This document shows, one piece after another, positions 1 through 5,391 of a stretch of DNA of 7,286 nucleotides. The notes under the pieces were generated by a model, which saw nothing but the letters and a program-made list of their open reading frames with translations, made no database searches and was not told where the DNA came from. This DNA is from Frankiaceae bacterium. GTDB taxonomy: Bacteria; Actinomycetota; Actinomycetes; JAVEEJ01. How positions within the stretch are numbered: the first letter of the stretch is position 1; every line of letters starts with the position of its first letter. The DNA is taken from assembly GCA_030840515.1 (NCBI GenBank), contig JAVEEJ010000018.1:1-7286 (forward strand), read 5' to 3'. The position numbers and the translations under genes are program-made.

Positions 1-188
1 TCACTCGTGCCGAACTCAGCCTGGATCTGGTCAACAGCCTTCTGCCCCGGCTGGCCGGGCAGCGAGAAGTCGATGGTGAGCCGCTTGGTGGCCTTGCCGG
101 ATGCGACCACGCCTGCGACCAGAATCACCACCCAGAACACGACGACGAGCGCCTTGTGGCGCAGCACGAACTCACCCAAGCGACGCAT
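1..188 (-). CDS. MMPL/RND-family membrane transporter, N-terminal fragment
   Basis: This is the first 62 codons of a protein that continues beyond the left edge. It starts with ATG at 188, preceded by a strong GGGAGGGA ribosome binding site with 8 nt spacing. A short basic N-terminus (MRRLGEFVLRHK) leads into a hydrophobic first membrane helix at about residues 13-30. An extracytoplasmic segment follows, with an FSLPGQPGQKAVD stretch at about 41-53. That layout, in particular the 'FSLPG..(s/g)Q.A.d' stretch after the first helix, is typical of actinobacterial MMPL transporters, which export lipids or drugs using the proton gradient. The rest of the protein (11 more helices and the porter domains) is outside the window, so the substrate cannot be judged. 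The family call rests only on this N-terminus. Confidence 0.72.
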   Translation of the reverse strand, partial: MRRLGEFVLRHKALVVVFWVVILVAGVVASGKATKRLTIDFSLPGQPGQKAVDQIQAEFGTS

Positions 189-196
189 GAACGGAT

Positions 197-204
197 TCCC
201 TCCC
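197..204 (-). promoter_or_regulatory. Ribosome binding site of the MMPL transporter
   Basis: GGGAGGGA on the minus strand lies 8 nt before the ATG at 188. It is one of the clearest Shine-Dalgarno sequences in the window and supports that start. Confidence 0.65.
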
Positions 205-233
205 GAGGACCACGACGAGATCACCTAACCGGA

Positions 234-250
234 GTGAGGACGCCCCTCAC
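234..250. other. Small inverted repeat (6-bp stem) upstream of the MMPL gene
   Basis: GTGAGG (234-239) and CCTCAC (245-250) form a perfect 6-bp stem with a 5-nt loop. It lies 46-62 nt upstream of the MMPL start codon, downstream of the gamma-glutamylcyclotransferase stop. It could be part of a terminator region for the latter or an operator for the former. No T-run follows on either strand. Confidence 0.25.
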
Positions 251-283
251 AAGCCGAATTCACCGGTCCGTGACCCAGATCAC

Positions 284-297
284 CGGGCGAACGCCCG
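284..297 (-). terminator. Candidate terminator hairpin after the gamma-glutamylcyclotransferase gene
   Basis: A perfect GC-only palindrome, CGGGCG-TT-CGCCCG on the minus strand (practically a 5-bp stem with a 4-nt loop), begins 18 nt downstream of the stop codon at 316. There is no T-tract, which is common for actinobacterial terminators, so the call rests only on the stem and its position. Confidence 0.35.
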
Positions 298-315
298 AGA
301 ACGGGAGAAAGCCGG

Positions 316-768
316 TCAGCCGACGCTGCGGCACGGGCGCGACCGCAGCTCTTCGACGTAGTCGTCGGGCGCTCCAGCGGCCTGCGCGGCCTCCGCCATC
401 AGTCCGACGTAGCGCGCGCTCGGAAGTCCACCTTCGTAACCCTGCGACAGCACGTAGAGCCAGGCCAGCTGGTCGCCCTCGAGCGTCTCGACCCGCACGC
501 GGATCTTCTCGTAGAGGCCGCTGTCCGCACGCTCCCAGCGGTCCAGCTCGGACTCGTCCTGTGAAGGGACGTCGTACAGCATCACGAAGACGCGCGAGCC
601 AACGTCCTCGACGACCGTGGCGAGCGCGCCTTCCCAGCCGAACTCCTCGCCTCCGAAGGTCAGCCGCCAGCCCTGCAGCCAGCCGGATCCGCGCGAGGGC
701 GAGTGCGGGCAGCGCTCGAGCATCTGCGCGGCGTCCATGTTGGTGCCGTACGCCGCATACAAGGTCAC
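316..768 (-). CDS. Gamma-glutamylcyclotransferase-like protein (Rv3304 type)
   Basis: A 150-residue protein of the gamma-glutamylcyclotransferase (AIG2/GGCT-like) fold. Characterised members cyclise gamma-glutamyl groups to 5-oxoproline; the substrate of the actinobacterial branch is not known to me. The family hallmark YGTN, which lines the substrate-binding loop, is at residues 7-10. The LDRWE segment (75-79) carries E79 in the place of the catalytic glutamate, and a GLPSARY stretch near 114-120 is characteristic of this branch. From memory it aligns along its full length with M. tuberculosis Rv3304, which is likewise divergent from lpdA (Rv3303c). The frame stays open upstream to 993, but that part is antisense to lpdA, and the family begins at 'VTLYAAYGTN', so GTG at 768 was chosen. 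No Shine-Dalgarno precedes it, and a TACCCT box 8 nt upstream suggests a leaderless message. Confidence 0.85.
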   Translation of the reverse strand: MTLYAAYGTNMDAAQMLERCPHSPSRGSGWLQGWRLTFGGEEFGWEGALATVVEDVGSRVFVMLYDVPSQDESELDRWERADSGLYEKIRVRVETLEGDQLAWLYVLSQGYEGGLPSARYVGLMAEAAQAAGAPDDYVEELRSRPCRSVG

Positions 769-776
769 GCTTCGTG

Positions 777-782
777 AGGGTA
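777..782 (-). promoter_or_regulatory. Candidate -10 box for leaderless transcription of the GGCT-like gene
   Basis: TACCCT on the minus strand (TANNNT pattern) ends 8 nt before the GTG at 768, and there is no ribosome binding site. In actinobacteria such spacing is typical of transcripts that begin at, or within a couple of bases of, the start codon. I see no clear -35 element. The 39-bp region also has to hold the lpdA promoter. Confidence 0.4.
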
Positions 783-796
783 GCGATGCGTGCGGC

Positions 797-800
797 AGGA
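797..800 (+). promoter_or_regulatory. Ribosome binding site of lpdA
   Basis: AGGA, 7 nt before GTG 808. It decides the start: it supports 808 over the in-frame GTG at 790, which would also add six residues not found in the family as I recall it. Confidence 0.5.
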
Positions 801-807
801 TGGGCGT

Positions 808-2121
808 GTGACGCGCGTGGTGGTGCTCGGTGGCGGCCCCGGCGGCTATGAGGCCGCTCTGGTCGGGGCGCAGCTCGGCGCTGAGGTGACGGTCATCGAG
901 CGTGAGGGCGTCGGCGGCGCCTGCGTCCTCGATGACTGCGTTCCTTCTAAGACCCTGATCGCCGCGGCCGAGGTAGCGCCCGTGCCGCTCCATGCGACGA
1001 ACGCCCGAGTGAAGGAGCTGGCTGGGGCGCAGTCGGCTGACGTCGAGCGTCGGCTCGCCGCCGAAGGCGTCAAGGTGGTCCGCGGCTCCGGGCGGCTAGC
1101 CGGTCCTCGGCGGGTGACGGTGGACGGGACCGAGTACGACGCCGACGTGGTGCTCCTCGCAACTGGTGCCACGCCCCGGGTGCTTGCTGGCGCAGCGCCC
1201 GACGGTGAGCGCATCCTGTCGTGGCGCCAGGTCTACGACCTGCCCGAGCTACCCGAGCGCCTCGTCGTGGTCGGCTCCGGTGTCACGGGTGCTGAGTTCG
1301 CGGGTGCCTACCAGGCGCTCGGATCCCAGGTCACCCTGGTCTCTTCGCGGGACCGCGTGCTCCCGGGAGAGGACGCCGACGCTGCGGCGGTTCTCGAGGA
1401 GGTGTTCCGCCGTCGTGGGATGACGGTGGTTTCGCAGGCGCGGGCCGCTGGCGTGGCACGGACCGGTGACGGGATCGCGGTCACGTTGACTGACGGGCGT
1501 GTGATCGAGGGCTCGCACTGCCTGGTGTGCGTGGGCTCGGTGCCGAACACCGCGGACATTGGGCTAGAGGAGGCGGGCGTCGTACTCGCTCCCGATGGCT
1601 TCATCACCGTCGACCGGGTCTCGCGCACTTCGGTGTCGGGTGTCTACGCGGCCGGTGATTGCACCGGAGTGCTCATGCTCGCGTCGGTTGCCGCCATGCA
1701 GGGACGCATCGCGATGTGGCACGCGTTAGGCGAGGCAGTTGCGCCGCTGCGCCTGTCGACCGTGTCGTCCAACGTGTTCACCGACCCGGAGATCGCGACC
1801 GTCGGGGTGACCCAGGGTCAGGTCGAGAGCGGTGCGGTGCAGGCCGAGGTGCGGAAGCTGCCGCTGGCCACGAACGCGCGCGCGAAGATGCAGGGCATCA
1901 CCGACGGCTTCGTGAAGCTGTTCTGCAGGCCTGGCGCCGGGACGGTGCTCGGTGGTGTCATCGTCGCGCCGCGCGCGTCCGAGTTGATCCTGCCGATCAC
2001 GATGGCGGTGCAGAACGCGCTGACCGTCGACCAGCTGGCGCAGACGTTCACCATCTACCCGTCACTGTCGGGCTCGATCACCGAGGCAGCGCGCCAACTG
2101 CGCCAGCACCAACTCAGTTGA
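808..2121 (+). CDS. lpdA: NAD(P)H-quinone dehydrogenase / flavoprotein disulfide reductase LpdA
   Basis: A 437-residue FAD- and NAD(P)-binding enzyme of the pyridine nucleotide-disulfide oxidoreductase family, presumably cytosolic. The FAD site GGGPGGYEAA is at 8-17, ATGATP at 118-123, the NAD(P) site VVGSGVTGAEF at 154-164, and the second FAD motif AAGDCTG at 281-287; the dimerisation domain fills the C-terminus. It closely resembles M. tuberculosis LpdA (Rv3303c), which is known not to be a lipoamide dehydrogenase but to reduce quinones. As in that protein, the lipoamide dehydrogenase His and Glu of 'HPTLSE' are replaced (Y417, G422 in YPSLSG). Unlike it, a complete CxxxxC pair is present (C39, C44 in ACVLDDC). 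The segment between the redox motif and NARVKE is about 18 residues shorter than I remember for Rv3303c. The gene is divergent from the gamma-glutamylcyclotransferase gene and convergent with the next gene. Confidence 0.9.
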   Translation: MTRVVVLGGGPGGYEAALVGAQLGAEVTVIEREGVGGACVLDDCVPSKTLIAAAEVAPVPLHATNARVKELAGAQSADVERRLAAEGVKVVRGSGRLAGPRRVTVDGTEYDADVVLLATGATPRVLAGAAPDGERILSWRQVYDLPELPERLVVVGSGVTGAEFAGAYQALGSQVTLVSSRDRVLPGEDADAAAVLEEVFRRRGMTVVSQARAAGVARTGDGIAVTLTDGRVIEGSHCLVCVGSVPNTADIGLEEAGVVLAPDGFITVDRVSRTSVSGVYAAGDCTGVLMLASVAAMQGRIAMWHALGEAVAPLRLSTVSSNVFTDPEIATVGVTQGQVESGAVQAEVRKLPLATNARAKMQGITDGFVKLFCRPGAGTVLGGVIVAPRASELILPITMAVQNALTVDQLAQTFTIYPSLSGSITEAARQLRQHQLS

Positions 2122-2127
2122 GGTTGG
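2109..2127. terminator. Candidate bidirectional hairpin between convergent gene ends
   Basis: CCAACTC and GAG(G)TTGG can pair over 7 bp with one bulged G and an AGTT loop. The stem contains the lpdA stop codon (2119-2121) and abuts the stop codon of the minus-strand gene (2128-2130). Being nearly symmetrical, it could act in both directions. There is no T-run, so it is at best a weak terminator. Confidence 0.3.
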
Positions 2128-2499
2128 TCAGGAACGGACCAGCGGGCCGAGTCGCACGCTGTCGGGCCGCAGAGATCTGAGCTGCTCTGCCGCTCGGGTG
2201 TCGAGTCTTCCCTTCACCTGCAGCCGGCATCCCTCGGGAGCGCTCTCCGCGACGATGTGCGTGACGCGAGTAACGCGCACGGTCAGTAACAGGATCGGCA
2301 GCAGAAAGAAGCGCGCCCAAGCCGGCGTGTGCTGGACAGTCATCACCTCGAGCTCACGGGGACTGCTGCGAACGCATTCCACACGCCCCTCGCGCGGCAG
2401 TTCGCGCTGGAGTTGGTCGAGCGTCTCCTCCGGCGAACCATCGACTACGTAGGCGTAGTTGAGGTCGTCGACTGTCGTGAACATCGACCAGTAGCCCAC
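2128..2499 (-). CDS. Unrecognised small protein with a hydrophobic segment, downstream of accA
   Basis: A 123-residue protein that I cannot assign to a family. It starts at GTG 2499, with a good GGAAGGGGG ribosome binding site at 5 nt; an in-frame ATG at 2484 is a weaker alternative. The N-terminal 55 residues are mixed charged and polar (VDGSPEETLDQLQREL, about 19-34, looks helical). Residues 64-76 (FFLLPILLLTVRV) are a short strongly hydrophobic stretch following a Trp, possibly a single membrane anchor but at the short limit for one. The rest alternates in a beta-like way and ends in an Arg-rich helix-like tail. It begins 30 nt after the accA stop, so it probably shares that transcript. 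Codon use matches the neighbours and the start is well supported, so I take it as a real gene with unknown function. Confidence 0.7.
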   Translation of the reverse strand: MGYWSMFTTVDDLNYAYVVDGSPEETLDQLQRELPREGRVECVRSSPRELEVMTVQHTPAWARFFLLPILLLTVRVTRVTHIVAESAPEGCRLQVKGRLDTRAAEQLRSLRPDSVRLGPLVRS

Positions 2500-2504
2500 T
2501 GGTG

Positions 2505-2513
2505 CCCCCTTCC
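2505..2513 (-). promoter_or_regulatory. Ribosome binding site of the small unknown gene
   Basis: GGAAGGGGG on the minus strand, 5 nt before GTG 2499. It lies in the 30-nt gap after the carboxylase gene and supports independent translation initiation. Confidence 0.5.
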
Positions 2514-2529
2514 GTGGTCTTGGTCCAAC

Positions 2530-4275
2530 CTAGTCCTTGAGCTCGCAGAGGACCGCGCCCGCCTGGACGACGTCGCCGACCGCTGCGCTGAGCCCGGCCA
2601 CGGTGCCCGCCTTGTGGGCGGTCAGCGGCTGCTCCATCTTCATGGCCTCGAGCACGACGACGACGTCCCCCGCCGCGACGGTGTCGCCCTCCGCCACCGC
2701 GACCTTGACGATCGTGCCCTGCATCGGTGAGGACAAGGAGTCGCCAGTGGCAGCCGGCCCCGCGCTGCGCTTGCTCGCACGCTTCGCCCGCGGCGCCGAC
2801 CCAGAGGTCGTCGTACTCGCACCCAGTCCGGCCGGCAGCACCACCTCGAGCCGCTTGCCGTCGACCTCGACAACGACCCGCTCGCGACTCGACTCTTCCG
2901 CGGAAGCGTCGCCGCCTCCCGGGTAGGGCGGGATCTGGTTGTCGAACTCGGTCTCGATCCAGCGCGTGTGGACGGTGAAGGGGGAGGACGTGTACGCCGG
3001 GTCGTCGATCACCGCGCGGTGGAAGGTGAGCGCGGTGGCAAGACCCTCGACCTCGAACTCGGCCAGTGCGCGGCGTGAGCGCTCGATGGCCTGCTCGCGG
3101 TCGCGGCCGGTGACGACCAGCTTGGCCAGCAAGGAGTCGAAGTTCTGCCCGATCACGCTGCCGGCCTCCACGCCGGAGTCGAGGCGGACGCCGGGTCCCG
3201 ACGGCGGCCGGAAGACGGTGACCGGGCCAGGCGTCGGGAGGAAGTTGCGACCGGGATCCTCACCGTTGATGCGGAACTCGATCGAGTGCCCGCGCACCTC
3301 CGGGTCCTCGTAGCCGAGCGGCTCAGCGTCGGCGATGCGGAACATCTCGCGCACCAGGTCGATGCCGGTCACCTCTTCGCTCACCGGGTGCTCGACCTGC
3401 AGCCGGGTGTTGACCTCGAGGAAGCTGATCGTGCCGTCCTGGCCGACGAGGAACTCGCACGTCCCCGCGCCGACGTAGCCGGCCTCGCGCAGGATCGCCT
3501 TCGACGACTCGTAGAGCGTCTTGAGCTGTGCCTCACTCAGGAACGGCGCCGGGGCTTCCTCGACGAGCTTCTGGTGGCGCCGCTGCAGGGAGCAGTCGCG
3601 CGTCGATACGACGACGACGTTGCCGTGAGAGTCCGCGAGGCACTGGGTCTCGACGTGGCGCGGCTTGTCGAGGTATCGCTCGACGAAGCACTCGCCGCGC
3701 CCGAACGCCGCGACCGCCTCGCGCGTCGCGGAGTCGAACAGCTCGGGGATCTCCTCGAGGGTCCGTGCCACCTTCAGCCCACGACCGCCCCCGCCGAACG
3801 CGGCCTTGATGGCCACCGGCAGCCCGTGCTCCTTCGCGAAGGCGACCACTTCGGAGGCATCGGCCACGGGGTCCGCAGTGCCGGGGACCTGGGGTGCGCC
3901 GACGCGCTCTGCGATGTGGCGGGCCTGCACCTTGTCGCCCAACGCAGTGATCGCACTGGGGGGCGGGCCGATCCAGGTGAGCCCCGCGTCGATGACCGCC
4001 TGCGCGAACTCGGCGTTCTCGGCCAGGAAGCCGTAGCCGGGGTGGACCGCGTCGGCGCCGGCGCGCTTGGCGACATCGAGCAGCTTGTCGATGACGAGGT
4101 AGGTCTCGGCACTCGTCGACCCGTTCAGCGCATAGGCCTCGTCGGCGGCCTTGACGTGCAGTGCGTCCCGGTCGGAGTCGGCGTACACGGCGACGCTGGC
4201 GATTCCCGCGTCCTTGCACGCGCGGGCCACCCGCACTGCGATCTCGCCCCGGTTGGCGATGAGGACCTTGCGCAC
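2530..4275 (-). CDS. accA3: Acyl-CoA carboxylase alpha subunit (biotin carboxylase + biotin carrier), AccA3 type
   Basis: A 581-residue alpha chain of acetyl-/propionyl-CoA carboxylase. It uses ATP and bicarbonate to carboxylate its own biotin, which a separate beta subunit (AccD) then uses to make malonyl- or methylmalonyl-CoA. Residues 1-115 form the biotin carboxylase N-domain (VLIANRGEIAVR at 4-15). The ATP-grasp domain follows, with glycine loop GGGGRG (161-166), RRHQK (232-236) and EVNTRLQVEH (287-296), which holds metal-binding and catalytic Glu/Arg residues. The carboxylase C-domain runs to about 440, then a linker and a basic Ala/Ser hinge (about 495-510). The carrier domain has the biotinylation motif EAMKM with Lys546, 35 residues from the end. 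Length fits the family (about 580-600). The start is GTG at 4275, without a clear ribosome binding site and only 10 nt after the SRPBCC stop, so translation is probably coupled. No beta subunit gene is in the window. Confidence 0.95.
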   Translation of the reverse strand: MRKVLIANRGEIAVRVARACKDAGIASVAVYADSDRDALHVKAADEAYALNGSTSAETYLVIDKLLDVAKRAGADAVHPGYGFLAENAEFAQAVIDAGLTWIGPPPSAITALGDKVQARHIAERVGAPQVPGTADPVADASEVVAFAKEHGLPVAIKAAFGGGGRGLKVARTLEEIPELFDSATREAVAAFGRGECFVERYLDKPRHVETQCLADSHGNVVVVSTRDCSLQRRHQKLVEEAPAPFLSEAQLKTLYESSKAILREAGYVGAGTCEFLVGQDGTISFLEVNTRLQVEHPVSEEVTGIDLVREMFRIADAEPLGYEDPEVRGHSIEFRINGEDPGRNFLPTPGPVTVFRPPSGPGVRLDSGVEAGSVIGQNFDSLLAKLVVTGRDREQAIERSRRALAEFEVEGLATALTFHRAVIDDPAYTSSPFTVHTRWIETEFDNQIPPYPGGGDASAEESSRERVVVEVDGKRLEVVLPAGLGASTTTSGSAPRAKRASKRSAGPAATGDSLSSPMQGTIVKVAVAEGDTVAAGDVVVVLEAMKMEQPLTAHKAGTVAGLSAAVGDVVQAGAVLCELKD

Positions 4276-4285
4276 GCGGCGGAGC

Positions 4286-4804
4286 CTACCGAGGAGCCTC
4301 GAGCACCTTCTTCATGGACTCCAGCGTGGTGCGCATGCCCTCCTGCAGGACGGCCCCTCGGGCTGCGATGTAGTCCGCGGCGCGCTCCGGATGGCGATCG
4401 GCTGCGAGCCGCACCCCCGTCAGCCCCGCAGGCAGGTGGTGAAAGCGCTGCGTCAGCGCGGTCCCCTCATCGCTGTCGGACAGCTCGAAGACCCAGCCGC
4501 TTGCCGGAGTGCCGTCGAATCGGTCGCCGACGACGTAGCCGAAGCGCGCGCCCGGCTCGCACTCGGTGACCGTGCAGGTGCGCGTCCACTCCTCGTCACC
4601 GAGCCGGTTGGTGCCGGCGAAGCGTGCGCCGACTGCCGCCTCGGTGGCTCCGTCGAGCCACTCGCTGTGCACGCACTCGGGGGAGAACTCCCCGATCCGC
4701 GTCGGGTCCGCGACCAAGGCCCAGACCTCGGCGCGGGGAGCGTGTACGACGACGCTGTACTCGAGCGTCCACGCGCCGAAGGCCTCGTCCAGGCTCACGC
4801 CCAC
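4286..4804 (-). CDS. SRPBCC-fold (START/Bet v1-like) protein
   Basis: A protein of about 172 residues with the SRPBCC (polyketide cyclase/START-like) fold. The signs are the opening strand 'YSVVVHAPRAEVWALVADPTRIGEFSPE' spread over residues 16-43 (strand, then the alpha1 helix with the usual DP..i..fsP turn), a series of beta strands with W73 and W104, and a long C-terminal helix at about 150-170 (ends in LESMKKVLEAPR). The fold makes a hydrophobic pocket for lipids or aromatic ligands; the ligand here cannot be read from the sequence. The GTG at 4804 lies inside the maf gene (10-nt overlap). A GTG at 4798 overlaps the maf stop as GTGA and is an equally plausible start, giving 170 residues. 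Neither has a ribosome binding site, which points to coupling with maf. It is followed 10 nt later by accA. Confidence 0.82.
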   Translation of the reverse strand: MGVSLDEAFGAWTLEYSVVVHAPRAEVWALVADPTRIGEFSPECVHSEWLDGATEAAVGARFAGTNRLGDEEWTRTCTVTECEPGARFGYVVGDRFDGTPASGWVFELSDSDEGTALTQRFHHLPAGLTGVRLAADRHPERAADYIAARGAVLQEGMRTTLESMKKVLEAPR

Positions 4805-5391
4805 AGGTCGGTCCAGCGGATGCCGAGGTCGCCGAGCAGGTCGCGCAGGGTGGGGAGCGAGATGCCCACCACGTTGTGCGGATCACCCTCGACGCCGTAG
4901 ACGAACGCGCCGCCCAGCCCGTCGAGGGTGAAGCCCCCCGCGACCCGCATCGGCTCGCCGGTGGCGACGTACGCGGCGATCTCGTCGTCATCGACGTCGG
5001 CGAATCGCACGGTCGTGGCTGCCACCGCGCTGACCTCACGGCGGTCCGGCGCGACGACGTGATGGCCGGTGAGCAGCACACCGTCACGACCGCGCATCGC
5101 CTGCCAACGCGCCGTCGCCTCCGCCGCATCGGCGGGCTTGCCGAGCGGCTGGCCTTCGAAGTCGAGCACGGAGTCGCACCCGATCACATAGGCGTCGGGG
5201 TGCAGCAACGCGACGGCTCGTGCCTTCCGAGCGGCGAGGACCGCGGCGATGTCGTAAGGCGCGCCGGTAACGTCGTCCTCGGAGACGCCGCTGACCACCA
5301 CTTCGGGTTCGATGCCAGCGTTGCGCAGCGTCTGCAGCCGCGCGGGAGACGCACTCGCCAGAACCAGCCGGGGCTTCCGCTCGCCGGACAT
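4795..5391 (-). CDS. maf: Maf family nucleoside triphosphate pyrophosphatase
   Basis: A 198-residue cytosolic Maf/Ham1-type enzyme that hydrolyses non-canonical or excess nucleoside triphosphates to the monophosphate and pyrophosphate. Family motifs are in order: LASASPAR (11-18), the substrate and phosphate-binding loop; GCDSV (71-75) with the metal-binding or catalytic Asp73; GKP (84-86); GEPM (145-148); and DGLGGAF...VEGDPHNVVGISLP (157-180). Length is normal. The start ATG at 5391 overlaps the lipoprotein stop by one base (TGATG); a GTG one codon earlier (5394) is also possible. Its end overlaps the SRPBCC gene. Maf close to an acyl-CoA carboxylase alpha gene is the arrangement I know from mycobacteria and streptomycetes, where accD and accE are also next to it. 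I cannot tell which nucleotide is preferred. Confidence 0.92.
   Translation of the reverse strand: MSGERKPRLVLASASPARLQTLRNAGIEPEVVVSGVSEDDVTGAPYDIAAVLAARKARAVALLHPDAYVIGCDSVLDFEGQPLGKPADAAEATARWQAMRGRDGVLLTGHHVVAPDRREVSAVAATTVRFADVDDDEIAAYVATGEPMRVAGGFTLDGLGGAFVYGVEGDPHNVVGISLPTLRDLLGDLGIRWTDLWA

Noticed and set aside
790..807. Longer lpdA start at GTG 790
   Set aside because: It has no ribosome binding site at a proper distance. GTG 808 has AGGA at 7 nt and matches the N-terminus of the family as I recall it.
156..851. Plus-strand 231-codon open frame
   Set aside because: Arg/Ala/Pro-rich translation lying antisense to the GGCT-like gene; a high-GC shadow frame.
769..993. N-terminal extension of the GGCT-like gene on the minus strand
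   Set aside because: It overlaps the start of lpdA antisense. The family begins at VTLYAAYGTN, and nothing conserved is seen in the extra 75 codons.
1659..2180. Second plus-strand frame inside the 3' part of lpdA
   Set aside because: Out-of-frame shadow with Arg/Ala/Gly-rich translation and no motif; lpdA is intact through this region.
2809..2910. Possible frameshift or split between biotin carboxylase and carrier domains
   Set aside because: The reading frame is continuous from 4275 to 2530. The low-complexity linker is the normal hinge before the carrier domain.
3286..4569. Plus-strand 427-codon open frame
   Set aside because: Antisense to accA and the SRPBCC gene. It has a composition typical of high-GC shadow frames and no recognisable motif.
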